64,000 nt of DNA. Source: Mucilaginibacter cryoferens (GTDB taxonomy: Bacteria > Bacteroidota > Bacteroidia > Sphingobacteriales > Sphingobacteriaceae). The notes beneath the pieces are model-generated. The model saw only the letters and a program-made list of their open reading frames with translations. It searched no databases and was not told the DNA's origin. The stretch lies in the NCBI RefSeq assembly GCF_014205845.1, contig NZ_JACHCR010000001.1, positions 1 through 64,000 on the forward strand, given 5' to 3'. A program made the translations under genes and the position numbers. Below are positions 37,297 to 45,665 of the stretch, in pieces (the first letter of the stretch is position 1; each line of letters begins with the position of its first letter).

Positions 37297-37531
37297 AATT
37301 GATGTAATGCCAAAAAAAGAAATACTTGACCCACAAGGAAAAGCGGTAACCGGAAGTATGAAAAACCTTGGTTTAGCCGAAATACAAAACGTTCGCATTG
37401 GCAAACACATCACTTTGGAGCTTGAAGCCGATAGCGCCGAAACAGCACACACTAAAGTAGATGAAGCCTGCAAAAATCTGTTGGCCAACCTAATTATGGA
37501 AAGCTACACTTTTAAGGTAGTAGAAGTTTAA
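37277..37531 (+). CDS. purS: Phosphoribosylformylglycinamidine synthase subunit PurS
   Basis: Small structural subunit of the PurLQS type FGAM synthase of purine biosynthesis. The 84-residue sequence has the family's KKEILDPQGKAV and GSMKNLGLAEIQNVRIGK. It starts within the 3' end of pssA. PurL and PurQ are not in this window. Two terminators follow. Confidence 0.93.
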   Translation: MTKFQAEIDVMPKKEILDPQGKAVTGSMKNLGLAEIQNVRIGKHITLELEADSAETAHTKVDEACKNLLANLIMESYTFKVVEV

Positions 37532-37602
37532 TTTTAAGGTGAAAGGGAAATTTTGAGGTGAAAGGTTAAAGGCGAAAAGTCTTAGCGCCCTCAAAAAATA
37601 TA

Positions 37603-37635
37603 AAAGAGGCCATCTCGCTTTGAGATGGCCTCTTT
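37603..37635. terminator. Strong hairpin terminator after purS
   Basis: A perfect 14-bp stem (37603-37616 with 37622-37635), five-base loop, flanked by A-rich and T-rich sequence. It is bidirectional between purS and the convergent Hpt gene. Confidence 0.85.
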
Positions 37636-37681
37636 CTTTTACGTAACATAGGTTAATTTTACTTGCCGGCCTGCGTCATAC

Positions 37682-37700
37682 AAAGAGGATAGCCTCTTTT
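37682..37700. terminator. Second short hairpin terminator
   Basis: AAAGAGG (37682-37688) pairs with CCTCTTT (37693-37699) across a four-base loop, followed by T. The same AAAGAGG/CCTCTTT arms are used in the terminator 50 bases upstream. The flanking 37535-37575 and 37705-37745 are also imperfect inverted copies of AGGTGAAAGG-type sequence. Confidence 0.6.
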
Positions 37701-37750
37701 ATGTTTCGGACGAAAACCTTTTACCTTTCGCCTTTTACCTTTCCACCTCC

Positions 37751-38128
37751 TTAAAGGCTTGCTTCTTTCTCGATTTTAATCTGTTGCAGGGTAATAAGAT
37801 TGGCCTCTACCGTTGCTTTTACCTGGTTAAATTTGGCAAATATCGCATCCGGGTTTTCACCACCGGCTTTGCAGCCCAGTTCAACCTCTTGTATAGTTGC
37901 CTGACTTATAGGCATACCAAAAAAGCCCAGATTGGGTTTTAACTTATGCGATGCCTTGCCGGCTTCGGCCCATTCACCGGCATCAAGCGCAGCACCAATA
38001 GTAGTAAGTAACTGGGGTGTTTGTTCCAGAAACATGCCTATCGACTCAACAATAAACTCATCGCTGCCATCGGCAATCTCATACAGGAATGAAAGATCAA
38101 AGTCTTGCTCGGGTGAAATATCTGACAT
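37751..38128 (-). CDS. Stand-alone histidine phosphotransfer (Hpt) protein
   Basis: A 125-residue helical Hpt domain with phospho-acceptor His61 in KASHKLKPNLGFFGM. Such proteins shuttle phosphate from hybrid kinase receivers to response regulators. No kinase is adjacent. It starts 24 bases after folK ends, so they may share a message, although a TAATTTTG element at 38149-38156 on the minus strand could be its own promoter. Confidence 0.9.
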   Translation of the reverse strand: MSDISPEQDFDLSFLYEIADGSDEFIVESIGMFLEQTPQLLTTIGAALDAGEWAEAGKASHKLKPNLGFFGMPISQATIQEVELGCKAGGENPDAIFAKFNQVKATVEANLITLQQIKIEKEASL

Positions 38129-38148
38129 ATAAAGATTTGTGAATATTC

Positions 38149-38156
38149 AAAATTAT
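38149..38156 (-). promoter_or_regulatory. Possible -7 element of the Hpt gene (TAATTTTG)
   Basis: Exact TAnnTTTG on the minus strand across the folK stop codon, 20 bases before the Hpt start. Confidence 0.4.
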
Positions 38157-38632
38157 ACTTTTTTTACGACCAACTCATCAATAAGTTCGTTTTTTAAGTC
38201 CAAAATGTTTTTTTTTATTAATGGGTGTACAAAATCAGGAGCTAACTCAGCCAGCGGCACTAAGGTAAACCTCCGTTTATGCATTTCCGGGTGCGGAACT
38301 TTCAGATCGGGCTCGTTAATAATGGCATCGCCATAAAACAAAATATCAATATCAATAGTACGCGATCCCCATTTCACTTCCCGCCTGCGGCCCAATAACA
38401 ATTCAATAGCCAATATTTTTTGTAATACTAACTGTGCAGGCATTTCGGTTTGCAGCAGCAGTACCTGGTTCAAATAGTCGGGAGCATCCGTTTTACCCCA
38501 CGATTGCGTTTCGTATATGCCCGAGGCCTGTACAACCGGTGCAACATCTGCCGTAATGTATTCAATAGCCTGTTGCAGAAACAGTTTCCTATTGCCAAGG
38601 TTACTCCCCAGGAGTAAAAAAACATCAATCAT
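38153..38632 (-). CDS. folK: 2-amino-4-hydroxy-6-hydroxymethyldihydropteridine diphosphokinase
   Basis: Pyrophosphorylates 6-hydroxymethyl-7,8-dihydropterin in folate synthesis. The 159-residue protein has LLLGSNLGNR (6-15), and the signature WGSRTIDIDILFYGD with the metal-binding aspartates, then HPEMHKRRFTLVPLAEL. Divergent from sppA. Confidence 0.96.
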   Translation of the reverse strand: MIDVFLLLGSNLGNRKLFLQQAIEYITADVAPVVQASGIYETQSWGKTDAPDYLNQVLLLQTEMPAQLVLQKILAIELLLGRRREVKWGSRTIDIDILFYGDAIINEPDLKVPHPEMHKRRFTLVPLAELAPDFVHPLIKKNILDLKNELIDELVVKKV

Positions 38633-38685
38633 GTTGTAACAAATATTATAGAAGTGGCTCTTAACATTATACGGTATTGAATTAC

Positions 38686-38693
38686 TAAGTTTG
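38686..38693 (+). promoter_or_regulatory. -7 element of sppA (TAAGTTTG)
   Basis: Exact TAnnTTTG 26 bases before the sppA ATG; leader about 20 bases. Confidence 0.5.
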
Positions 38694-38719
38694 CATAGAT
38701 AAAAAGATTTATAACATTA

Positions 38720-40498
38720 ATGAAACAATTCTTCAAATTCGTTCTGGCCACTATAGTTGGGGTAATTTTAATAACGGTAATAATGGTTTTTGTGGTTATA
38801 GGTATTGTGGTAGCCGCCAGTAGCGATAAGGAGGTAGATGTTGAATCTAACTCGGTGTTACACATGGCTTTTACTACGCCAATAACCGAACGTACACCCA
38901 ACAACCCACTCGCGGGCCTCAGTTTTTTAGGATTAAACAGCGATAAATCAACCGGATTAAATGACATTTTGGCCAACATAAAAAAAGCCAAAACAGATGT
39001 AAACATCAAAGGCATTTTTTTAGATGAAAGCTACATGTCATCTGGCCAGGCCACTACCGAAGAGATCCGCAACGCACTGCTCGACTTTAAAAAATCGGGC
39101 AAATTCATCATCGCTTACTCTGAAGTTTATACACAAGGCTTTTATTACCTGGCATCCGTTGCCGATAAAGTATACATGAACCCTAAAGGTATTTTTGAGT
39201 TTAACGGTTTTAACCAGCAGGTAACTTTCCTTAAAGGCGCCCTTGATAAGCTGGGTGTAGAAGTACAGATCATCAAAGTTGGAACTTATAAAAGCGCTGT
39301 AGAGCCCTTTTTCCTCACCAAAATGAGCGATCCTAACCGCCTGCAGGTTACCTCCTACTTAGGCTCATTATATGATCATTTTTTAATCGGCATTAGCAAA
39401 AGCCGTGGCATTAATAAGGATTCGTTATTTAACTATGCAAACAATGGCCGCGTTCAGTTTCCGGAGGATGCCGTAAGATTTAAATTGTTAGACGGACTTA
39501 AATACAAAGACGAGATATTAGACGAGATCAGAAAACGCACCGGAAAAACCAGCAAAGAAAATATTGCCAGCGTTGACCTTGACGAATACACCAAAAGCAA
39601 ATCTGATACTCAGCCTCAGCAAAATGACGACTCATCGTCAAAAAACAGCATAGCCATTGTTTACGCCAGCGGCGATATTACCGGCGGCGAAGGCGATGAC
39701 AATACCATAGGATCTGAAAGAATTTCGAAAGCAATCCGTAAAGTACGCCTGGATAGTAAGATAAAAGCAGTAGTACTGCGTGTAAACTCACCGGGTGGCA
39801 GCTCGCTTGCATCGGATGTAATCTGGCGCGAAGTTGCTTTAACTAAAAAAGTAAAACCCATTATTGTTTCTATGGGCGATTACGCGGCATCTGGCGGTTA
39901 TTATATCAGCTGCGCAGCCGATTCTATTTTTGCCGAGCCAAACACTATAACCGGCTCCATAGGTATTTTTGCCATATTGCCTAACATGCAAAAGCTGCTT
40001 AACGATAAATTAGGTGTTACTTTCGATGGTGTAAAAACCGGTAAATATGCCGATTTAGGCGATATAAGTCGCCCATTAACCCCGGAAGAAAGAGCGATAT
40101 TGCAAAACAATGTGAACCATGGTTATGATGATTTTACAAAGGCGGTAGCCGCCGGTCGTGGTAAAACACAGGCTTACATCAACAGCATTGGCCAGGGCCG
40201 GGTATGGACAGGCAGCCAGGCAGTAACAATTGGATTGGTTGACCGTTTGGGCAATATTAATGATGCCATTGCATCGGCAGCAAAAAAGGCCAAGCTTAAA
40301 GGTTATAATGTGGTGAGTTATCCCGAACAAAAAAGCTTTCTTAAACAGCTCGACGGCAGCGTAACCGACCAGATGCGTACCAAAATGATGAAATCTGAAC
40401 TGGGCGAAAACTACCGTGTTTACGAACAGGTAAAAGGCATTACCCAAATGATGCGCACTCCACAAGCCAGGTTGCCTTATGAAATTGTGATCAAGTAA
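38720..40498 (+). CDS. sppA: Signal peptide peptidase SppA (67K type)
   Basis: Membrane-anchored serine protease that degrades cleaved signal peptides. The 592-residue form holds two crotonase-like domains after an N-terminal transmembrane anchor (about 8-33). The catalytic dyad is split between domains, as in E. coli SppA: Lys191 in GTYKSAVEPF and Ser391 in GDYAASGGYY. Followed by its own terminator. Confidence 0.96.
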   Translation: MKQFFKFVLATIVGVILITVIMVFVVIGIVVAASSDKEVDVESNSVLHMAFTTPITERTPNNPLAGLSFLGLNSDKSTGLNDILANIKKAKTDVNIKGIFLDESYMSSGQATTEEIRNALLDFKKSGKFIIAYSEVYTQGFYYLASVADKVYMNPKGIFEFNGFNQQVTFLKGALDKLGVEVQIIKVGTYKSAVEPFFLTKMSDPNRLQVTSYLGSLYDHFLIGISKSRGINKDSLFNYANNGRVQFPEDAVRFKLLDGLKYKDEILDEIRKRTGKTSKENIASVDLDEYTKSKSDTQPQQNDDSSSKNSIAIVYASGDITGGEGDDNTIGSERISKAIRKVRLDSKIKAVVLRVNSPGGSSLASDVIWREVALTKKVKPIIVSMGDYAASGGYYISCAADSIFAEPNTITGSIGIFAILPNMQKLLNDKLGVTFDGVKTGKYADLGDISRPLTPEERAILQNNVNHGYDDFTKAVAAGRGKTQAYINSIGQGRVWTGSQAVTIGLVDRLGNINDAIASAAKKAKLKGYNVVSYPEQKSFLKQLDGSVTDQMRTKMMKSELGENYRVYEQVKGITQMMRTPQARLPYEIVIK

Positions 40499-40522
40499 GT
40501 TTTATTTATATTTTGAAAGAAG

Positions 40523-40549
40523 AGCTGCCCTTTGGGTGGCTTTTTTTTT
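40523..40549 (+). terminator. Terminator of sppA
   Basis: Eight-base stem (40523-40530 with 40534-40541, two G-U pairs), three-base loop, then nine T residues. Confidence 0.8.
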
Positions 40550-40660
40550 CGTAATAAACTTACAACAAGGCATTGGGGTGTAAAAAGAAATGCACTTTCC
40601 CTTTGCAACAGCCATAAAATACATCACTGTTATTTCATGTAAACACTATACATTTACTAT

Positions 40661-42802
40661 ATGAATTTAAAGAAACTTTCATACCTGCCTGTGTTAGCCA
40701 TGCTGGCGGTAACTGCATCATGTAATAATGATAAAACTACCAGCCAAACAAATTCGGCGGCAACAGAAAATCCGTTTGCCGAACCAAGCAAACTGCCCAT
40801 GCAAGCGCCAGACTTTACTAAAATAAAGGATAGCGATTTTAAGCCGGCCATTGAAGAGGGCATTAAGCAACAACAAACAGAAATAGACAAAATTGCCAAT
40901 AACCCCGAAGCTCCTACTTTTGAGAACACGCTGGTAGCTATTGAAAAGAGCGGACAAATGCTTGCCCGCGCAAACAACGTTTTTAGCCTGCTGAGCAGCG
41001 CCAATACCAACCCTACCTTGCAAAGTGTATCGGAAGAAGAGGCGCCAAAACTGGCCGCTAATCAAGATGCTATTTTTCTGAACACCAAACTGTTTAAAAG
41101 AGTAAACACGGTTTTTATGAAATTTAAGGATCTAAAACTCGATCCAGAATCTAAATACCTGTTACAATATTACCAACAAGAATTTGAGCTTGCCGGAGCA
41201 AACCTGCCCGATAGCGCTAAAACCATCCTCAAAAAATACAACCAGGAAGAAGCTAGCCTAAGCGCCAAATTTACCAACCAGGTATTGGCAGCCAACAAAG
41301 CGGGTGCCTTATTGATAAATGATAAAACCGAACTTGCAGGCTTATCTGATGCCGAACTACAGTTAGCCGCCGCAAACGCCAAAGCAGCCGGGCACGATGG
41401 TAAATGGTTGTTATCCCTACAAAATACAACCCAACAACCTGCCTTACAATTGTTAAGTAACCGGGCTACAAGGCAAAAATTATTTGAAGCATCTTATACC
41501 CGCGCCGAGAAAGGCGACACCAATGATACCCGTGCCGGTATTACCCGCATTGCCGAGTTACGTGCCCTAAAGGCCGCCTTGTTAGGCTTTAAAAACTATG
41601 CCGATTGGAAACTACGCGATCAAATGGCACAAAATCCAGCTGCCGTTGAGGCGTTTTTAGGCAAACTGGTACCCGCTGCTACAGCCAAAGCACGCGTAGA
41701 AGCAGCCGATGTACAGGCCATGATTGACAAACAAAAAGGTGGCTTTAATTTAGCCCCATGGGATTGGAACTTTTATGCCGAGCAGGTGCGTAAAGAAAAA
41801 TATAACCTGGATGAAAACGAGGTTAAGCCCTACTTTGAATTGAATAAAGTTTTGACTGATGGTGTGTTTTATGCCGCCAACCAGCTGTATGGATTAACTT
41901 TTAAAGAACGTAAAGATTTGCCCGTTTACCAGGCCGATGTACGGGTATTTGATGTATTTGATAAAGATGGCGGCCAGTTAGGCCTATTTTACTGCGACTA
42001 CTTTAAACGCGACAATAAAAACGGCGGTGCCTGGATGAATAACCTGGTAGGCCAATCGAAGCTATTGGGGAACAAACCGGTTATCTATAACATATGCAAT
42101 TTTGCAAAACCCGCTGCCGGGCAGCCTGCACTTATTAGTTATGATGATGCCAAAACAATGTTTCATGAGTTTGGGCACGGCTTGCATGGCTTATTTGCCA
42201 ATCAGCAATACCCAATACTGGCCAGCCCAAATACGTCTCGTGATTTTGTAGAATTTCCGTCGCAGTTTAATGAGCATTGGTCGCTTGATCCTAAGATACT
42301 GGCTCATTACGCGGTACATTATAAAACCGGTGCCCCAATGCCACAGGCTTTGGTTGATAAAATTAAAAAAGCTGGCACCTTTAACCAGGGTTATGCCTTA
42401 ACCGAGGCCCTGGCTGCAGATCAGCTGGATATGGCATGGCATACTCTTGCAGCCAACGCAGGCAAACAGGATGTTGACAAATTTGAAGCCACTGCCCTTC
42501 AAAAGGCAGGCATCAATTTGCCGCAAGTACCGCCACGTTATCGTTCCAGCTATTTTTTACATATCTGGGCCAACGGCTACGCAGCGGGTTACTATGCCTA
42601 TGCGTGGACAGAGATGCTTGACGATGATGCTTTTGCGTGGTTTCAGGAACATGGCGGCTTAACCCGCGATAACGGTCAGCGTTTCCGCGACATGATCCTC
42701 TCAAAAGGTAATACGGAAAACTATGGCGATATGTTTAAAGCTTTCAGAGGCCATGCGCCGGATATCCACCCTATGTTGGTGAGCAGAGGGTTAGTAAAAT
42801 AG
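40661..42802 (+). CDS. dcp: M3-family metallopeptidase lipoprotein (peptidyl-dipeptidase Dcp-like)
   Basis: A 713-residue zinc peptidase predicted to remove C-terminal dipeptides from short peptides. A lipoprotein signal ends at Cys21 (VTASC), which places it outside the cytoplasm, unlike many cytoplasmic Dcp enzymes. The zinc site is HEFGHGLHG (His502, Glu503, His506), with a downstream EFPSQFNEHW motif. The ATG lies 4 bases after TACATTTA, a one-mismatch -7 element. Ends at a strong terminator. Confidence 0.93.
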   Translation: MNLKKLSYLPVLAMLAVTASCNNDKTTSQTNSAATENPFAEPSKLPMQAPDFTKIKDSDFKPAIEEGIKQQQTEIDKIANNPEAPTFENTLVAIEKSGQMLARANNVFSLLSSANTNPTLQSVSEEEAPKLAANQDAIFLNTKLFKRVNTVFMKFKDLKLDPESKYLLQYYQQEFELAGANLPDSAKTILKKYNQEEASLSAKFTNQVLAANKAGALLINDKTELAGLSDAELQLAAANAKAAGHDGKWLLSLQNTTQQPALQLLSNRATRQKLFEASYTRAEKGDTNDTRAGITRIAELRALKAALLGFKNYADWKLRDQMAQNPAAVEAFLGKLVPAATAKARVEAADVQAMIDKQKGGFNLAPWDWNFYAEQVRKEKYNLDENEVKPYFELNKVLTDGVFYAANQLYGLTFKERKDLPVYQADVRVFDVFDKDGGQLGLFYCDYFKRDNKNGGAWMNNLVGQSKLLGNKPVIYNICNFAKPAAGQPALISYDDAKTMFHEFGHGLHGLFANQQYPILASPNTSRDFVEFPSQFNEHWSLDPKILAHYAVHYKTGAPMPQALVDKIKKAGTFNQGYALTEALAADQLDMAWHTLAANAGKQDVDKFEATALQKAGINLPQVPPRYRSSYFLHIWANGYAAGYYAYAWTEMLDDDAFAWFQEHGGLTRDNGQRFRDMILSKGNTENYGDMFKAFRGHAPDIHPMLVSRGLVK

Positions 42803-42813
42803 ATCAAACATAC

Positions 42814-42868
42814 AATCGAAATAAAAAGAGCCGGAGAGTTTTATTCATCGGCTCTTTTTATTTCGATT
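42814..42868. terminator. 20-bp perfect bidirectional terminator
   Basis: Arms 42814-42833 and 42849-42868 pair perfectly around a 15-base loop. The GC core GAGCCG/CGGCTC is followed on each strand by T5ATTT. It serves both convergent genes. Confidence 0.9.
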
Positions 42869-42887
42869 AAAATTGCGCCATCGACAA

Positions 42888-43796
42888 TTAGTTTTGCATA
42901 TGCAACTCGCTCATCAACTGGTTATAGCTTTTTAAGTGGAGCGAAGATATCTTTACCCCGCCCGGTATAATTACATACCTGAAACTGTGTGCGTTTGAGA
43001 TACTGCCATATATATTATTATTGTTTTTCATGCTGATCTGCACATTACCAAGTGAATAAACGCCCGACCATGTGTCAATCTCCGAAGTAGTACCACTCAG
43101 GTAGTTAATAATAATTGGTAAAGGGCTTACCTGGTCGGTAGGCCATATCGTGCTTACGTAGCCATTCAACTTCCCATAAACCACTACTACACCATGGTCA
43201 AGAATATCCTGGGTTATTTTAGGTTCGGCGATGTTATAAGTAAATGTATTGGTGCTAAATACAACCGTTTTGGTATAAGTTAAAGGCTGAATCCAGTCAG
43301 AGTAAATAACATTTGCAGTACCAGGATCGCCTTTTGGGCCTTTGAGGTTGATGGGCGCCGGCCATGTGCCGCCAATTTTGGGGCCATAAAATAAATAAGT
43401 AACCGTGTTAAGATAATAATCGCCATTGGCACCAACTGTTGCATCCGGCGCAACAATGCCACTATTGATTGTTGAACCTGCGGCCCCTGTAGCACCTGTG
43501 GCACCCTTCAGGCTGAATGGCGAACCCCATCCGGTACTGGTTTTGGGGCCATAAAAACCGCTGGTAGCAGTATTAATGTAAAAATCGCCGGTGGCGCCCA
43601 GTGTAGCATCAGGGGCAGTTATGCCCGAATAAATTTTGGTACCATCGGCACCGGTGGCTCCTACTGCCCCGGCGGCTCCGGTTGAACCTTGTGAACCTGC
43701 CGGACCAACAGGGCCAACGGCTCCATTTTTACCGCATGAAGTTATCAGCAATACAACAACTGCGAATAACTGTAATAAGTGGTTAAATTTTTTCAT
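42888..43796 (-). CDS. Collagen-like repeat lipoprotein
   Basis: A 302-residue surface-type lipoprotein (signal ending LITSC, Cys21). A short Gly-X-Y collagen-like tract follows (roughly 25-53). Two copies of a unit come next, reading YSGITAPDATLGATGDFYIN...FYGPK and NSGIVAPDATVGANGDYYLN...FYGPK (about 56-100 and 109-153), the second ending in GPKGDPGT. The C-terminal half (165-302) is a beta-rich domain of unknown function. Such units are frequent in Bacteroidota collagen-like proteins. Role unknown, perhaps a surface adhesin or fibre. Confidence 0.85.
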   Translation of the reverse strand: MKKFNHLLQLFAVVVLLITSCGKNGAVGPVGPAGSQGSTGAAGAVGATGADGTKIYSGITAPDATLGATGDFYINTATSGFYGPKTSTGWGSPFSLKGATGATGAAGSTINSGIVAPDATVGANGDYYLNTVTYLFYGPKIGGTWPAPINLKGPKGDPGTANVIYSDWIQPLTYTKTVVFSTNTFTYNIAEPKITQDILDHGVVVVYGKLNGYVSTIWPTDQVSPLPIIINYLSGTTSEIDTWSGVYSLGNVQISMKNNNNIYGSISNAHSFRYVIIPGGVKISSLHLKSYNQLMSELHMQN

Positions 43797-44049
43797 GTGA
43801 GTGAGTTAATAAATTAATAAAAAATTAAATGAGATAATTTAGGCCGACAGAATAGTGGTTGTACACTTATTTTGTCGGAGCTAAATTCGAAAGATGGAGA
43901 GAAAGAGCTATCAGTGTACTCACGTGATAATCAAAGTGATAATACTATTTCTTTGGTGCGTATAAACCGCAGGTTTTAAAGTATATCTACTGATGCTGCT
44001 TATAGATATGGTATATTTTGGGGGCATTATCCCCAACCGGACTGAATAG
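43797..44049. other. Upstream region of the collagen-like gene
   Basis: Part of an 872-bp gene-free stretch (43797-44668). This half is AT-rich, with a small dyad CCGACA...TGTCGG around a 24-base centre near 43841-43877 that could be an operator. No promoter element was identified. Confidence 0.3.
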
Positions 44050-44181
44050 TTAAGAGCCTGTTTAAAAATAAATAAACAGATCGTCATTGCGAGTGACAAC
44101 CAGGGTTAACCTGGAAAAAGCAGTAATGACATCTTAAAAAGGCCGTCCTTGCGAGGAGGTACGACGAAGCAATCCTCAAAT

Positions 44182-44199
44182 TACAGGGCGGATTTGCAT
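44182..44199 (+). repeat. 18-base repeat core (TACAGGGCGGATTTGCAT)
   Basis: Identical to 8287-8304 and to the inverse of 22009-22026; sits in the loop of the GACGAAGCAATCC/GGATTGCTTCG hairpin. Confidence 0.85.
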
Positions 44200-44323
44200 A
44201 GCGAGTAGGTCGGGGATTGCTTCGTGCCTTATAATGACATGGCTTTAATATATTGATTATCAAATGTTTTTTTTTAAAGTTTCTAATGCACGAGATACAA
44301 TTAGGCGTCTTCACCATTTTGTT

Positions 44324-44428
44324 CCCCTCTCGAGAGGGGGCGGGATGGGAAGCGCGGTGGCAGGGGTGTGTTTTTCCGCGTTTCATTGCGCGTGCATAAA
44401 CACACCCCTCCGCCCCTCTCGAGAGGGG
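44324..44428. repeat. Palindromic insert with two identical 16-bp palindromes
   Basis: CCCCTCTCGAGAGGGG occurs at 44324-44339 and 44413-44428. Between them GGGGTGTGTTT (44363-44373) pairs with 44398-44408. The whole can fold into one large hairpin. The flank AATCGCACATTCCC also occurs, slightly altered, at 58745, linking it to that element. Confidence 0.8.
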
Positions 44429-44668
44429 AATCGCACATTCCCTCCACTTTTAAAAGAGGACCCCATTATTATTTCGTCCACAACCGCCCATGTGCAGCCA
44501 TGTCATTACTGTTTTTTCCAGGTATCACTGGTGGGTACTCGCAATGACGGCGGTGAGGGGTTTGTGTTTAAAAATACATACTGAAAATCAATATTTTACA
44601 ACCATGTCATTATGAGGTACAATCAGGGTTACCCTGGAAAAAACAGTTATGACATCTAAAACAGGCTC

Positions 44669-45457
44669 TTAAATGTAGAGCTGTGGCTTAAACCTTTTGG
44701 CCAGCAAGCCGGTAGCCAATTCTGGGTCAATATCTGCTACAATAACCCCGGCTTTGCCGTAAGTTTCATAGGCTATACAGGTACCATTGGGAGCAATGAT
44801 AGAACTGGCAGAGTCGGGATATTTAAACATGTAGTTTGAGCTTGCAAAGTATATGGTATTTTCCATAGCGCGCAGCATAATGGCCTTTTCGTAATAGGGG
44901 TTACTTTTACTCCCCCACTCTGTTAACTGTACGCCATCTATATTACTGCCTATACAATGCGGATGAAATACAATCTTAGCATCCTGGCGGGCTGCCCAGC
45001 GTACAGATTCGGGATATCGGAAACCTTCATGGCATATGGTAATGCCGAATTTCACACCGTTTGCCTCAAAAATATGGCGCTCGGTACCGGGTATCCAAAT
45101 ATCATCCTCGGATGGATCTAACTGGTTTTTAGTTTGATAACCCAACACTTCGCCGCGGTTTGATATTACATGGGCCACATTTAAAACGCCGCCAACAGTA
45201 TACCAATCCATCGGCATAATAACTGTAATCGAATTTTTGGCAGCCATAGTGCATATTGCATTTAATGCCATCCGCATTTTTTCGGGCGAACTTCTTTCAA
45301 CCTCAAACTCTTCTGCCGGGTAACCGGGGATATACGACTCCGGGAAACAAATGATCTCTGCCTGCTGGTCTGCTGCTGCGTTTATCAAAAAATCGGCTTG
45401 CTGCAAACCATCTTTTATAGACTTGGGCATTGGAGGCGATGCTATGGCTATCTTCAT
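44669..45457 (-). CDS. Carbon-nitrogen hydrolase (nitrilase superfamily)
   Basis: A 262-residue amidase-type enzyme. The Glu-Lys-Cys triad is visible: Glu40 in CFPESYIPGYP, Lys in YQTKNQLDPSEDD, and Cys in GITICHEGFRYPE. The substrate is not identifiable from sequence. The stop codon TAA lies inside the terminal inverted repeat of the neighbouring repeat island, so the C-terminal end (...FKPQLYI) may have been set by that insertion. Confidence 0.9.
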   Translation of the reverse strand: MKIAIASPPMPKSIKDGLQQADFLINAAADQQAEIICFPESYIPGYPAEEFEVERSSPEKMRMALNAICTMAAKNSITVIMPMDWYTVGGVLNVAHVISNRGEVLGYQTKNQLDPSEDDIWIPGTERHIFEANGVKFGITICHEGFRYPESVRWAARQDAKIVFHPHCIGSNIDGVQLTEWGSKSNPYYEKAIMLRAMENTIYFASSNYMFKYPDSASSIIAPNGTCIAYETYGKAGVIVADIDPELATGLLAKRFKPQLYI

Positions 45458-45628
45458 CTATTTAAATTATAGTCTAAAATAAATAATTAAAGGATAACAT
45501 TTTTCGCGTTTTTTACACAAAACAAGAATTTGAGACAGCTACTTTGGCTCTTTTAATTTAGGAAAGCAACTGTTTTGATTAGCCACGCTATTGCTTGGCA
45601 TTCGTCTTTCTTTAATACGCCCTCTATT

Positions 45629-45659
45629 TTTGTAGTTTTGCGACCGAACCATAATTTTG
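45629..45659 (+). promoter_or_regulatory. Promoter of the DUF1016 gene (TTTG-N19-TAATTTTG)
   Basis: A complete consensus: -33 TTTG at 45629-45632, 19-base spacer, -7 TAATTTTG at 45652-45659, then 6 bases to the ATG. Two further TAnnTTTG matches overlap the -33 region (45625 and 45633). Confidence 0.7.
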
Positions 45660-45665
45660 AAAACA

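Larger units (their letters stand above)
44050..44672. repeat. 623-bp repeat island with 14-bp terminal inverted repeats
   Basis: TTAAGAGCCTGTTT at 44050-44063 is matched by its perfect inverted copy at 44659-44672. The right end includes the stop codon of the adjacent nitrilase-family gene. Inside are parts of the GTCATTGCGAG composite element (44083-44240 and 44499-44655) split by a palindromic insert. No transposase gene is present. Confidence 0.75.

Noticed and set aside
44050..44672. Insertion sequence with transposase remnant
   Set aside because: Terminal repeats exist, but no frame in either strand resembles a transposase; kept only as a non-autonomous element.
45657..45665. TTG at 45657 as DUF1016 start (and likewise TTG at 24762, 25619, 61643)
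   Set aside because: These TTG codons lie in or before the TAnnTTTG element and would precede the likely transcription start; the ATG a few codons later gives a normal N-terminus.
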